DNA of 64,000 nt from an uncultured Coriobacteriales bacterium (lineage in GTDB: Bacteria; Actinomycetota; Coriobacteriia; Coriobacteriales; UMGS124). Positions 41,001-49,309 of this stretch are shown here, in pieces. Below the pieces are notes generated by a model. The model was not told where the DNA came from and did no database searches. It was given only the letters and a program-made list of their open reading frames with translations. The stretch spans positions 1 through 64,000 of the forward strand of contig CAKUFZ010000009.1 in NCBI GenBank assembly GCA_934654475.1, read 5' to 3'. Position numbers and translations under genes: made by a program. The stretch's first letter is position 1, and each line of letters opens with the position of its first letter.

Positions 41001-42489
41001 CGGAGATCTGCTCCACGGGAATGTGCAGCGTGGCGCCGAAGCTCCCCAGGAAGCTGCCACAGCCGCTCGAGCACGCCTCGTTCACGGTGATGTTCGTGAC
41101 GATGCCGTGATCGAGCCAGATGGCCTTCATGTCTTGGCCGCCGATGTCGAGGATGAACGACACCTCGGGGGAGTAGAGCTTGGCCGCCTGCGCGTGTGCC
41201 ACGGTCTCGACCACGTGGCAGTCGGCGCCCAGGGCGCGGGCGCACAGTTGCTCGCCGTAGCCGGTGGTGCCCACGGCGCGGATGACGAGCTTGGCGTCGG
41301 CCTTCTCGAAGATTTCGCGCGCCTCAAGCAAGGCACGGCGCACGACCTCGAGCGGCTCGCCCTCGTTCGAGGCGTAGAAGGAGTGGATGAGATGGGCGTC
41401 GTCGTCCATCAAGACGAGCTTGGTGGTGGTGGAGCCGCAGTCGATGCCCAGGTAGGCATAGGTGGTCGATCCCGGCACGGGATCGGCGTGGGGACGCTGC
41501 GCCAGGCGGTGGCGGGCACGGAAGCGCTGCAGCTGCGCCTCGTCGGCAAAGAGGGGCTCCAACTCGGCGAGGGAGTCGGTGCGACGGCCCTTGAAGGTGG
41601 CGAGCGTCTCGATGCACGAGGCGGCGTCGAAGGTGCGGGCGTCGTCGGCAAAGAGCGTGGTCAGCGACAGCGCCGCGCCGAACGCGACGATCGTCTCGGG
41701 GTGCTCGGGCACGACGGTCTGCTCGTCGGTGAGGCCCAGGCGCTCCTGGAAGACGCGCACGAGCACGGGGTTGAACGTGCACGGGCCGCCCTCGAAGATG
41801 ACCGGGGGCTCGAGCTCACGGCCCTGTGCCAGGCCGCCGATGGTTTGCTTGGCGATGGCATGGAAGCACGAAAGTGCCAGGTCTTCCTTGGGCACACCGC
41901 GGTTGAGCAGGGGCTGGATGTCGGTCTTGGCGTATACGCCGCAGCGACCCGAGATGTCGTGGACGCAGGTGCCACGCTCGGCGAGCGCGTTGAAGTCGCA
42001 GGACTGCGCGTCGAGAAGCGAGGCGATCTCGTCGATGAAGGCGCCGGTGCCGCCTGCGCACGTGCCGTTCATGCGCATGTCCGAGACGCTGGTCTCGCCC
42101 GTCTTGGGATCTTCCTGGAAGAAGACGACCTTGGCGTCCTGGCCGCCCAGCTCAATGGCGCAGCGTACCTGCGGGTAGAGTTTGCGGATGGCGACGGAGT
42201 TGGCCACGACCTCCTGCACGAAGGGCAGGTCGAGCTCCTCGGCAAGCACCTTGCCGCCTGAGCCGCAGATGGCGGCGCGAGCGGGCATCTTGGGCAGGGT
42301 CTGGGCGAGGGCGCCCAGCACCTCCTTGAGGCATGCGGCCTGGTTGGCGCCGTGGCGGCGGTAGTCGGTGTACACCACCTTGTCGCTGCGCGAATTCCAC
42401 ACGGCCGCCTTGACCGTGGTCGATCCCACATCGAGACCGAGGAACAACCCATTATCCTGATTGACCTGCATGTTCTCTATCTGTGCCAT
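38077..42489 (-). CDS. Giant acyl-CoA dehydratase activase-family protein
   Basis: 1470 aa from ATG 42487-42489, preceded by GGGAGAGG. Two BcrAD/BadFG ATPase modules are in tandem: about 15-275 (LGLDVGSTTVKAAVW, NGTCAGGTGAFIDE) and about 350-610 (LGIDCGSTTTKLVLM, NEACSSGCGSFLGS). A DUF2229-like middle (about 720-940) is followed by an HgdB-like region (about 980-1440) with several Cys (FGCGHDAYLTDEIC). The family resembles the activator of 2-hydroxyglutaryl-CoA dehydratase, which injects electrons using ATP and a [4Fe-4S] cluster; the substrate of these fused forms is unknown. No dehydratase genes are adjacent. Confidence 0.87.
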   Translation of the reverse strand: MAQIENMQVNQDNGLFLGLDVGSTTVKAAVWNSRSDKVVYTDYRRHGANQAACLKEVLGALAQTLPKMPARAAICGSGGKVLAEELDLPFVQEVVANSVAIRKLYPQVRCAIELGGQDAKVVFFQEDPKTGETSVSDMRMNGTCAGGTGAFIDEIASLLDAQSCDFNALAERGTCVHDISGRCGVYAKTDIQPLLNRGVPKEDLALSCFHAIAKQTIGGLAQGRELEPPVIFEGGPCTFNPVLVRVFQERLGLTDEQTVVPEHPETIVAFGAALSLTTLFADDARTFDAASCIETLATFKGRRTDSLAELEPLFADEAQLQRFRARHRLAQRPHADPVPGSTTYAYLGIDCGSTTTKLVLMDDDAHLIHSFYASNEGEPLEVVRRALLEAREIFEKADAKLVIRAVGTTGYGEQLCARALGADCHVVETVAHAQAAKLYSPEVSFILDIGGQDMKAIWLDHGIVTNITVNEACSSGCGSFLGSFGATLHIPVEQISAHAFASKSPANLGSRCTVFMNSSIVSEQQAGKTADDIMAGLCRSIVENVFTKVIRMSNMDKLGEHIVVQGGTFRNDAVLRSFEKYVDREVTRAPYPELMGALGAALLTRDHVERQVGHDGAISGEWKTGFVGIDALDDGTIPTGAAPRATSPWYTRTANNVCPHCANHCARTVVEFSNGTSWVTGNRCSRGADLDGTAASVKRKDAPNLFDERLKLLCRDYEVKPLREGQGKVVGIPLVLSYWDTLPFWKTFWRALGFEVRVSGTSTRRMYEEGLPAVTSDTVCFPAKLVHGHIRKLEAAGVDFIFMPTITTVEPQNPHATSESMCAVVKGYPMVVRNSDNPQERGTRYENPLFHWHTEADRKRQLCAYMAQTWGIDEAACLAAMAQGDAAQKSFSAALQARGAVVIEQAKKAGTYAVVLAARPYHNDPLVHHGLPELFSHEGIPVVCADAVPGMDEVDLSHSIIDIVNNYHARMLSCATIAARDENLEYVQLVSFGCGHDAYLTDEICRLMHEISGKVPLVVKLDESDVSGPLRIRVQSFIQTTAMRRAAGIPLEVHELGDPYPRKFTREDSDKTILVPNTSHAFSRIMAAAMAGTKFKAAPLEVGREEAIRLGKKYVHNDICFPAQIVIGEALAAVESGKYDTHKIAIAMAKYVGDCRLTHYVALLRRALDDAGYDYIPIVSNDDEDSHNIQPGYTFGLGGSVRIVTMLPMIDALEELLRKIRPYELAAGTADAAFERGMDYIIDGMRSGGVPGCERGFKRAIAEMNKVPYDRSRPRPRVLIVGEYLLNFHPGANRDIELYLERNGMEIVEAKMSDVIQKTYFYMDAQVREYKLDEPVLQKAWWRVANKIFDLAHDACDRIACAHPLYECPPRLRDVTRASDQVIHHTFDAGEGVLIPAEIMHHAAHGVNNFIILQPFGCLPNHVVGRGIVKHLKELYPQANILALDYDPDTSFANVENRLQMLIMEAQRKG

Positions 42490-42693
42490 GCCTCTCCCAC
42501 ACTCCGCGCCCGTTTCTGGCTGAACATCCAATTATGCACATTCAAGCAGGTATACCCCATGGAGCGACGATGGTTGCCACGCGTTGACCATTTTTGAGAG
42601 AGGTGGCATGGGGGTCCGGTGGGGTTTCTGGACAGCGATGGGCAAAGTGGGGTGCCTGGAAGGCGTGCGTGTTGCAAAAGGCAGAGATAAACG

Positions 42694-42727
42694 AAAAAAG
42701 GCTGGCTCCCGAAGGAACCAGCCTTTA
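42694..42727 (-). terminator. tRNA-Arg terminator
   Basis: On the minus strand AAAGGCTGGTTCC pairs with GGAGCCAGCCTTT (one mismatch), followed by TTTT. Confidence 0.88.
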
Positions 42728-42735
42728 AATTCAAG

Positions 42736-42812
42736 TGGTGCGGCGTACAGGATTCGAACCTGTGACGTTCTGATTCGTAGTCAGACCCTCTATCCAGCTG
42801 AGGTAACGCCGC
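42736..42812 (-). tRNA. tRNA-Arg (anticodon ACG)
   Basis: 77 nt with encoded CCA. All arms pair: acceptor GCGGCGT/ACGCCGC, D stem CCTC/GAGG, anticodon stem TCTGA/TCAGA with loop CTACGAA, and T stem ACAGG/CCTGT with TTCGAAT. Confidence 0.97.
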
Positions 42813-42985
42813 GCAAGTGCAGGGGATATATTGCCTCAGGCACATGGCGTAGGTCAAGGATAAACTTTCGACGCGGCTGATGCTCACATTTCTGCCACAT
42901 ACGATGTGCGGACTGTGATGGATTGTGGCCCCGCAATGCATTCAGCGCATGGTGGACTTTTACAGATTTGCCGAAGAGGGAATTT

Positions 42986-43018
42986 TTGACAGGCGTCGGA
43001 TGCGTCGTGCCCTATACT
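42986..43018 (+). promoter_or_regulatory. Possible SRP RNA promoter
   Basis: TTGACA (42986-42991) and TATACT (43013-43018) lie upstream of the SRP RNA, the -10 being 12 bp before its 5' end. The 21-bp spacer is longer than consensus, so the -35 call is uncertain. The rest of 42813-42985 shows no feature. Confidence 0.45.
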
Positions 43019-43030
43019 TATCCCTTACGA

Positions 43031-43135
43031 GCGATCTGCATGGGTTCGGGTGGCGTCACACCGCGAACCTGGTCAGGACCGGGAGGTAGCAGCCATAAGC
43101 GGCCTCTGGCGGGTACCCGGACCTATGCAGGTCGC
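43031..43135 (+). ncRNA. ffs: Small signal recognition particle RNA (4.5S type)
   Basis: About 105 nt. The conserved domain IV core GTCAGGACCGGGAGGTAGCAGCC is present (split here as GTCAGGACCGG and AGGTAGCAGCC). The ends GCGATCTGCAT and ATGCAGGTCGC pair to close a long hairpin, followed by TTTTTT as terminator. It binds Ffh to target membrane proteins. Confidence 0.93.
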
Positions 43136-43344
43136 TTTTTTCGTTTGTGGTCTCACGAGGTGATACACTGGTATCAATTATACCGATAACCAAAGTCAAA
43201 ATCTATGAATGACCCAAAGCCTTGAACAGGTGCAGTCGACGTGGTTATATACCGCATCGCACACACAAGCCGTGTTGAAATCAGTCGAACACGATGCGCC
43301 GACATCCCCCAATGACGCATTCATGATCTGAAAGGACCTGCACC

Positions 43345-44556
43345 ATGAGCAAGCTTACCCGCCGCAACTTCATCACCTCCGCCGCTGCCTTGGCCGCCCT
43401 GGCCGCTGTGGGCGTCAACTTCGCCATCGCCGACGAGGAGAAGGCCGAGGACGCCTACAAGTTCGACAACGCCGACGAGGTCACGCTGGCCGACGACAAG
43501 AAGATTACCGTCGGCGCTTCCCCCACGCCCCACGCCGAGATCCTCAACGGCCCGGTCAAGGAGATCCTCACCGAGCAGGGTTATGAGCTCGTCGTCACCG
43601 AGTTCACCGATTATATCCTGCCCAACACCGCCACCGAGCAGGGCGAGGTCGACGCCAACTACTTCCAGCACGAGCCCTACCTCAAGAGCTTCAACGAGGA
43701 GAACGGCACCCACCTCGTGCCCGTGTGCGCCGTGCACTACGAGCCCTTCGGCATCTATCCCGGCAACGTTGCCACGCTTGAGGAGGTTTCCGACGGCGCC
43801 AAGGTCGCTGTGCCCAACGACACCACCAACGAGGCTCGCGCCCTGCTTCTTCTCGAGCAAGAGGGCCTGCTGAAGCTCAAGGACGGCGCCGGCGTCACCG
43901 CCACGACCAACGACATCGCCGAGAACCCCAAGAACCTGGAGTTCGTCGAGCTTGAGGCCGCCAACATCCCCAACGCCCTGCCCGATGTGGCCATCGCCTG
44001 CATCAACGGCAACTACGCCCTCGACGCCGGCTACACGGTGGAGGACGCTCTGGCCATCGAGGCCGTTGACGGCCTGGCCGCCAAGACCTATGCAAACGTC
44101 CTGGTTGTGCATGCCGGCAACGAGGAGGTCGCCAAGATTCAGGCCCTGAAGGACGCCCTGCTTTCCGAGAAGACCTACAACTTCATCCTCGACACCTTCA
44201 AGGGTGCCGTCCAGCCTGCCTTCACCATCGACGGCGAGGACGCCGAGGCTGAGGCCGCCGACGGCGCCGACAAGTCCGAGGCCGGCACCCTCAAGGACGG
44301 CGAGTATACCGCCGAGGGCAAGGGCATCGGCGGCAAGGTGCCCGTGACCGTCAAGGTCGAGGGTGGCAAGGTCTCCGAGGTCAAGGTCGGCGACAACTCC
44401 GAGACCCAGGGCATCGGCTCCAAGGCCATCGAGCAGCTCCCCGCCAAGATCGTCGAGGCCGGCGGCACGGAGGGCGTCGACGCCGTCTCCGGCGCCACCG
44501 TCACCTCCAAGGCCATCTTCACGGCCGTTGACGAGGCTCTTGAGCAGGCAAAGTAA
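43345..44556 (+). CDS. metQ: NlpA/MetQ-type binding protein fused to an FMN-binding domain
   Basis: 403 aa. Residues 4-30 are a Tat-like signal (LTRRNFITSAAALAALA) instead of the usual lipobox. Residues about 52-290 match the D-methionine-binding NlpA family (DYILPNTATEQGEVDANYFQHEPYL). After an acidic linker (about 292-312) comes an FMN_bind domain (about 314-400), with DGEYTAEGKGIGGKVPV and DAVSGATVTS; DxxSGAT is the motif flavinylated on Thr by ApbE. The neighbours metN and metI complete a methionine-type importer. The fusion links a substrate receptor to a covalent flavin outside the membrane. A GGTAT-N5-ATACC repeat near 43170-43184 may be an operator. Confidence 0.88.
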   Translation: MSKLTRRNFITSAAALAALAAVGVNFAIADEEKAEDAYKFDNADEVTLADDKKITVGASPTPHAEILNGPVKEILTEQGYELVVTEFTDYILPNTATEQGEVDANYFQHEPYLKSFNEENGTHLVPVCAVHYEPFGIYPGNVATLEEVSDGAKVAVPNDTTNEARALLLLEQEGLLKLKDGAGVTATTNDIAENPKNLEFVELEAANIPNALPDVAIACINGNYALDAGYTVEDALAIEAVDGLAAKTYANVLVVHAGNEEVAKIQALKDALLSEKTYNFILDTFKGAVQPAFTIDGEDAEAEAADGADKSEAGTLKDGEYTAEGKGIGGKVPVTVKVEGGKVSEVKVGDNSETQGIGSKAIEQLPAKIVEAGGTEGVDAVSGATVTSKAIFTAVDEALEQAK

Positions 44557-44630
44557 GAAAGAGGTTGACCTGCCGTCTTAGCGAGGTTCTTCGACTCGGC
44601 ACCTTGCATTGATGGTTCGTTTCAGCTCAT

Positions 44631-44664
44631 GGGGCGCGGCGTATATCGCCGTGCCCCTTTTCGC
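44631..44664 (+). terminator. Internal terminator/attenuator between metQ and metN
   Basis: GGGGCGCGGCG pairs with CGCCGTGCCCC (one mismatch), followed by TTTT. It would make metQ transcripts more abundant than metNI. Confidence 0.8.
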
Positions 44665-44729
44665 GTATAGTTGCCCCGCTGCAGCTCGGGGCTCAAAAAG
44701 CATTCGAGCACATAGGGGAAGAGAGAGCC

Positions 44730-45518
44730 ATGATTCAAATCGAACACCTTAACAAGGTCTTTGGGGAGGGCACCGACAACCCTCACCATGTCTTGCATGA
44801 CATAGACCTCACCATCAACGACGGCGACGTCTTCGGCATCATTGGTTCGTCGGGCGCGGGCAAGTCCACGCTTGTGCGCTGCCTCAACCTGCTGGAGCGC
44901 CCCTCGTCGGGTCGCATCGTCATCAACGGTCAGGACATCTCGGGCTACTCCGGCAAGAAGCTGCTCGAGCTGCGTTCCTCCATCGGCATGATTTTCCAGA
45001 ACTTCAGCCTGTTCCAGCAGCGCACGGTGCTGGCCAACGTCATGTTCCCCCTCGAGGTGCGTGGCGGCATGCCCAAGGCGGACCGTGCCAAGCGTGCTCG
45101 CGAGCTTCTTGAGCTGGTGGGCCTGGCCGACAAAGAGGGCCACTATCCCAGCCAGCTGTCCGGCGGTCAGCAGCAGCGCGTCGCCATTGCCCGCGCGCTT
45201 GCCAATAACCCCAAGATCATGCTGTGCGACGAGGCGACGAGCGCCCTGGACACCCGCACCACGGTGGGCGTGCTCGAGCTGCTTGGCAACATCAACAAGG
45301 AACTCGGCGTCACGATGATCATGATCACCCACTCCCTCGCGGTGGCGCAGAAGGCTTGCAACCGCATCGCCGTCATCGATGACGGCCGCATCGTGGAGGA
45401 GGGCCCCACGCAGGAGGTCTTCCGCAACCCGCGCAGCAAGGTCACGAAGGCCCTGCTCGCCTACGACTCCATCGTGACCGGCGGCGACGTCGTGCTCGAC
45501 GACGTGAAGGAGGCCTAA
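44730..45518 (+). CDS. metN: Methionine-type ABC importer ATPase
   Basis: 262 aa. Walker A GSSGAGKST near 39, Q-loop FQNFSLFQQRTV, signature LSGGQQQR near 142, Walker B IMLCDEATSALD and H-loop MITHSLAVA are intact. It is shorter than classical MetN (about 340 aa) because the C-terminal methionine-sensing NIL/ACT-like domain is absent, so transport would not be feedback-inhibited by methionine. It sits 3 bp before metI. Confidence 0.9.
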   Translation: MIQIEHLNKVFGEGTDNPHHVLHDIDLTINDGDVFGIIGSSGAGKSTLVRCLNLLERPSSGRIVINGQDISGYSGKKLLELRSSIGMIFQNFSLFQQRTVLANVMFPLEVRGGMPKADRAKRARELLELVGLADKEGHYPSQLSGGQQQRVAIARALANNPKIMLCDEATSALDTRTTVGVLELLGNINKELGVTMIMITHSLAVAQKACNRIAVIDDGRIVEEGPTQEVFRNPRSKVTKALLAYDSIVTGGDVVLDDVKEA

Positions 45519-45521
45519 GCC

Positions 45522-46211
45522 ATGGACGAGATCGTATCCGTTGCCCAAACCTTTATCGACACCTACGGCAGCCTCATGGCCAAGGGTGTGTGCGACTCCA
45601 TCGTGATGACGGGCGTCTCGGTGCTCCTTGCCTACCTCGTGGGCGTGCCGCTGGGCGTCATTCTCGTGATCACGGCCAAGAACGGCCTGCATCCCAAGCC
45701 CGTCCTCAACGCCGTGCTCGGCTGGGTCGTGAACGTGCTGCGTTCCATCCCCTTCATCATCCTGCTTGTGTGCATCATTCCGTTCACGCGCCTGGTTGCC
45801 GGCACCTCGCTGGGCGTTCCCGGTGCCATCGTGCCGCTTACGGTGTGCGCCATCCCGTTTGTTGCGCGCATGGTTGAGCAGAGCCTGGCCGACATCGACG
45901 GCGGCCTGGTGGAGGCCGGTCAGTCGTTTGGCGCCAACACCTGGCAGCTTGTGACGAAGGTCTATCTCAAGGAGAGCCTGCCGTCGCTCATTCGCGGTGC
46001 GGCCATCACCTTCATCACGCTCTTTGGCTATGCCGCCATGGCGGGCTGCGTGGGCGCCGGCGGTCTGGGCGACATCGCCATCCGCTACGGTTACCAGCGC
46101 TACAAGGTTGACGTCATGGTCGTTTCCGTCGTGCTGTGCGTCATCCTCGTTCAGGTCATCCAGTCGGTCGGCGACGTTATCGCCCGCAAGACGGACAAGC
46201 GCACGAGGTAA
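45522..46211 (+). CDS. metI: Methionine-type ABC importer permease
   Basis: 229 aa, five predicted helices, normal MetI length. NVLRSIPFIILLVCIIPFTR and the EAA-loop region VEAGQSFGANTWQLVTKVYLKESLPS (described by residues 125-152) contact MetN. It is the last gene of metQNI and is followed by a terminator. Confidence 0.92.
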   Translation: MDEIVSVAQTFIDTYGSLMAKGVCDSIVMTGVSVLLAYLVGVPLGVILVITAKNGLHPKPVLNAVLGWVVNVLRSIPFIILLVCIIPFTRLVAGTSLGVPGAIVPLTVCAIPFVARMVEQSLADIDGGLVEAGQSFGANTWQLVTKVYLKESLPSLIRGAAITFITLFGYAAMAGCVGAGGLGDIAIRYGYQRYKVDVMVVSVVLCVILVQVIQSVGDVIARKTDKRTR

Positions 46212-46234
46212 GTCTGGCCCCATGGCTTTTCGCG

Positions 46235-46270
46235 TCCCGCTGGCACTTGGTGCTGGCGGGGCTTTTTTTA
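46235..46270 (+). terminator. metQNI terminator
   Basis: CCCGCTGGCAC pairs with GTGCTGGCGGG (imperfect), followed by TTTTTTT. Confidence 0.88.
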
Positions 46271-46463
46271 TGCGACGACGAGGGGGCTGGCAGGGTGGTA
46301 CTGCCTGGATGAACAGGGCCTCTTCGTGCGACGGCGTGTTGGCGGGAGGGTCTGCCGGGCAAGCCGACGCGGTTGCATACCACCTGTTCTCTACACTGTT
46401 TGAGGCCGAATGCCGTACACTTGTGGGCACCAAGACCGCGCACCGCACGCCCAAGGAGCTCGC

Positions 46464-49211
46464 ATGGAGTCGTTGTATCGCAAGTACCGCCCGCAGACGT
46501 TTGAGAGCATGGTGGGACAGAAGCATATCGTCTCGACCCTGCAGAACGCCCTGACGGACGGGCGCATGGCCCATGCCTACCTCTTTACGGGCCCGCGCGG
46601 TACCGGCAAGACCACTACGGCGCGCCTTTTGGCCAAGGCCCTCATGTGCGAGGCGGGCGGAGGCGCCGCCACGGCCCACCCCGACGGCACGTGCGAGCAG
46701 TGCCAGGAGATTGCGCGCGGCACGCACCCCGATGTGTACGAGCTCGACGCTGCGTCGCGCACCGGCGTTGACAACGTGCGCGACGAGATTATCAACCGTG
46801 TCGCTTTCGCCCCCACGCAGGGCCGCTACAAGGTCTATGTGATCGACGAGGTTCACATGCTCACCACGGCGGCGTTCAATGCGCTGCTCAAGACGCTGGA
46901 GGAGCCTCCGGCGCACGTGGTGTTTGTGCTGTGCACCACCGACCCGCAGAAGATTCCCGAGACGGTGCTTTCGCGCTGCCAGCGCCTGGAGTTCCACCGC
47001 ATCTCCGACGCCGACATCGCCGAGCGCCTTGAGTTCGTGTGTGCCTCCGAGGGCTTCGAGTACGACAGTGAGGCACTGGCTCTCGTTGCCCGCCATGCGC
47101 GCGGCGGCCTGCGCGACGCCCTGTCGACGCTCGAGACGCTCTCGGTGCACGGCCGCGGCACCGTGCGCGTGGAAGACGCCCGCGAGCTGCTCGGCGAGGT
47201 GGCCGACGACACGCTCTCGGGCATGGCCGAGCTTGTGGCCGCCCGCGATGTGGCCGGGTGCTTTGCCCGCGTGGACGAGATGAGCTCGCGCGGCATGGAC
47301 ATCGAGCAGTATGTGCGCGACTTCACGCGCCACATGCGCAACGTCTACGTGGCCGCCGTGGCCGGCAAGGGTGCGCTGCGCGACGCGGCGAAGCCCGAGG
47401 AGTTCGTGGCCCAGGCCGCCAAGTTCGGCGGGGCCGATCGCCTCGCGTACATTCTTGACTTGCTCGGCGGTCTTGAGAATACCCTGCGCACCTCCACTGA
47501 CCAGCGCCTTGATTTCGAGGTGGCGCTCACGAGGATGGCGCGTCCCAAGGCCGACCTGTCGCTCGAGGCGCTTGCGGCCCGTGTGGAGGCGCTTGAGGCC
47601 GAGCTTGCGGCTGTGAAGGCGGGCGGGGTCGTGCTGGCGAGTGCGCCCGCGGCTGCGGCCGGTGCGCAGGCCGCTGGTGTGGGACAGCCTGGCGGCGGAG
47701 CTGCTGCGCAGGCAGCCGGAAGCAAGCTTCCCTCGTTTGCCCGCATGCCGCAGCAGTCGGCGGCGGCCGCCCAAGCTGCTCCGGCGGTTCCCGCGCCCGC
47801 CGCGCGTCCTGCTGCTCCTTCAGCGCCCGCGCCCGCTGCCCAGCCTGCCGCAACGACGGCTCCCGCACCCGTGGCGCAGCATGCGGTTCCTCAGGCACCG
47901 AGCGCCCCTGCTGCCCAGGCCGGTGCCTCGCAACTGCCCTCGTTTGCCCGCATGCCGCAGCAAGGCGCCGCTTCGGCTGCCCCTGCTGCTCCCCAGCAGC
48001 CGGCTGCTTCTGCAGCGGTTGCCCCGCAGGCGTCCGATGCCCACTGGGGGCAGATCTGCCAGGAGGCATGTGCCATCTTCAGGCCGGTCATTGCTCTGCT
48101 CAACAAGGTCACGGGCCATTTCGACCCCGATGGTTCGCTCGTCATCGTCAATCCCGGCGGTGACTTTATCGGCAAGCAGCTGCAGACGCCCAATTCGATG
48201 AACGCCATCAAGCAGGCGGCCGAGAAAGTCATGGGGCACGCGGTTGCCATCCGTGTCGAGGGCGCCGGTGCTGCTCCCGGTCGCTCCGTGCGACCTGCCG
48301 CGCCTGCGCAGGCGGCCCCGACTGCACGTCCCTCGTTTGGCGCCCAGCCCAGGCAGTCTGCCGCTGCCCCGGCCGCAGCTGCTGCCGCACCCGCGCGTGA
48401 TGCCGCCTTGCCCGCCTTTGCGCGCATGCCCCAGCAGTCCGCGCCCACCGCTCAGCCTGCTGCTCCTGCCGCATCGGCGCAGAACGCCGCCCTTCCTGCA
48501 TTTGCCCGCATGCCGCAGGCTGGCCAGGTTGCGCCCACTGCCGCAAGCAGCCCCGCTGCGCCAGTCCCTGCGTCTGCTGCCCGAGATGCCGCTCTTCCTG
48601 CATTCGCGCGTATGCCGCAGGCCGCCTCTGCTGCGCCGGCACCTGCTGCCGGGAATAGGCCCGCCGCGCCAGCTCCTCAGCCTGTGGCCCCCGTTGACGA
48701 TGCACCTGCCTTCGAGTTTGTGCCCGACGACATGTACGACGGCTACCAGGACGTTTCTGCCGACGTCCCCGCCGACGGCTATGGCGCCCCCTGGGATGAG
48801 CCCGCGCCCGCCGAGGCCCAGCCCGCAGCGCCTGCGCCGGCCTCTCGTTCCACAGCGCCTGCGCCCGCACCCAAGCCTGCCGCACCCCAGCAGCCCGCTG
48901 GTTTCGGCTCGGCGCCCGCCGCGCGTCCCGCAGCCCCCGCACCTGCCGCCGTGCGCTCCACTGCCCCTGCGTTTGCCGCTCCGGTGCAACTTGCGGCCTC
49001 TGCCCCCACTGCGCAGCCTGCGTTTGCCGCCCGTCCCGCTGCCCCGGCCCAGCCCGCGGCCCCGGCGCCCACGGTTCAGCCTGCAGGCCCGGCATCCGGT
49101 GCGACCTTCGGTTCTCCCGCCCAGCCTGCGCCCGGCGAGGATTCAACCGCCTGGCTCTCCCAGCTTCTCGAGGCCGGTTTCGGCCAGCCCGTCAAGGTGA
49201 CCCGCGAGTAA
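46464..49211 (+). CDS. dnaX: DNA polymerase III subunits gamma/tau
   Basis: 915 aa from ATG 46464, preceded by AAGGAG. The clamp-loader AAA+ domain (about 1-365) has GPRGTGKTTTARLLA, Zn-binding Cys in CEAGG..CEQC, YVIDEVHML and the arginine finger region. From about 390 on the protein is a very long Ala/Pro/Gln-rich tail, interrupted by a folded segment near 525-600. The tail carries five copies of LP[SA]FARMPQ at residues 422-430, 491-499, 649-657, 677-685 and 711-719. No frameshift slippery site was identified. It is normally linked to ybaB-recR, here 2.5 kb away. Confidence 0.93.
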   Translation: MESLYRKYRPQTFESMVGQKHIVSTLQNALTDGRMAHAYLFTGPRGTGKTTTARLLAKALMCEAGGGAATAHPDGTCEQCQEIARGTHPDVYELDAASRTGVDNVRDEIINRVAFAPTQGRYKVYVIDEVHMLTTAAFNALLKTLEEPPAHVVFVLCTTDPQKIPETVLSRCQRLEFHRISDADIAERLEFVCASEGFEYDSEALALVARHARGGLRDALSTLETLSVHGRGTVRVEDARELLGEVADDTLSGMAELVAARDVAGCFARVDEMSSRGMDIEQYVRDFTRHMRNVYVAAVAGKGALRDAAKPEEFVAQAAKFGGADRLAYILDLLGGLENTLRTSTDQRLDFEVALTRMARPKADLSLEALAARVEALEAELAAVKAGGVVLASAPAAAAGAQAAGVGQPGGGAAAQAAGSKLPSFARMPQQSAAAAQAAPAVPAPAARPAAPSAPAPAAQPAATTAPAPVAQHAVPQAPSAPAAQAGASQLPSFARMPQQGAASAAPAAPQQPAASAAVAPQASDAHWGQICQEACAIFRPVIALLNKVTGHFDPDGSLVIVNPGGDFIGKQLQTPNSMNAIKQAAEKVMGHAVAIRVEGAGAAPGRSVRPAAPAQAAPTARPSFGAQPRQSAAAPAAAAAAPARDAALPAFARMPQQSAPTAQPAAPAASAQNAALPAFARMPQAGQVAPTAASSPAAPVPASAARDAALPAFARMPQAASAAPAPAAGNRPAAPAPQPVAPVDDAPAFEFVPDDMYDGYQDVSADVPADGYGAPWDEPAPAEAQPAAPAPASRSTAPAPAPKPAAPQQPAGFGSAPAARPAAPAPAAVRSTAPAFAAPVQLAASAPTAQPAFAARPAAPAQPAAPAPTVQPAGPASGATFGSPAQPAPGEDSTAWLSQLLEAGFGQPVKVTRE

Positions 49212-49239
49212 CCTCCGGCCACCATCAATCGCAATCCCC

Positions 49240-49286
49240 AAGCGCCGTCTGTCCCCCTTCGTCCGGGCAGGCGGCGCTTCCTTTTG
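49240..49286 (+). terminator. dnaX terminator
   Basis: AAGCGCCGTCTG pairs with CAGGCGGCGCTT (one mismatch), followed by CCTTTT. Confidence 0.85.
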
Positions 49287-49309
49287 TCGGCAGACAAGTA
49301 TGTTGCCTG

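Noticed and set aside
39463..42261. 932-codon plus-strand ORF opposite the activase gene
   Set aside because: High-GC antisense shadow; composition is Val/Gly/His/Leu-rich nonsense, while the minus strand reads as a conserved family with motifs.
43142..43344. SAM-type riboswitch before the metQ-like gene
   Set aside because: No recognisable SAM aptamer core or terminator/antiterminator; only a short GGTAT/ATACC repeat is seen.
44622..47774. 1050-codon minus-strand ORF across metN, metI and dnaX
   Set aside because: Spans three well-supported genes on the other strand and a terminator; no domain recognisable.
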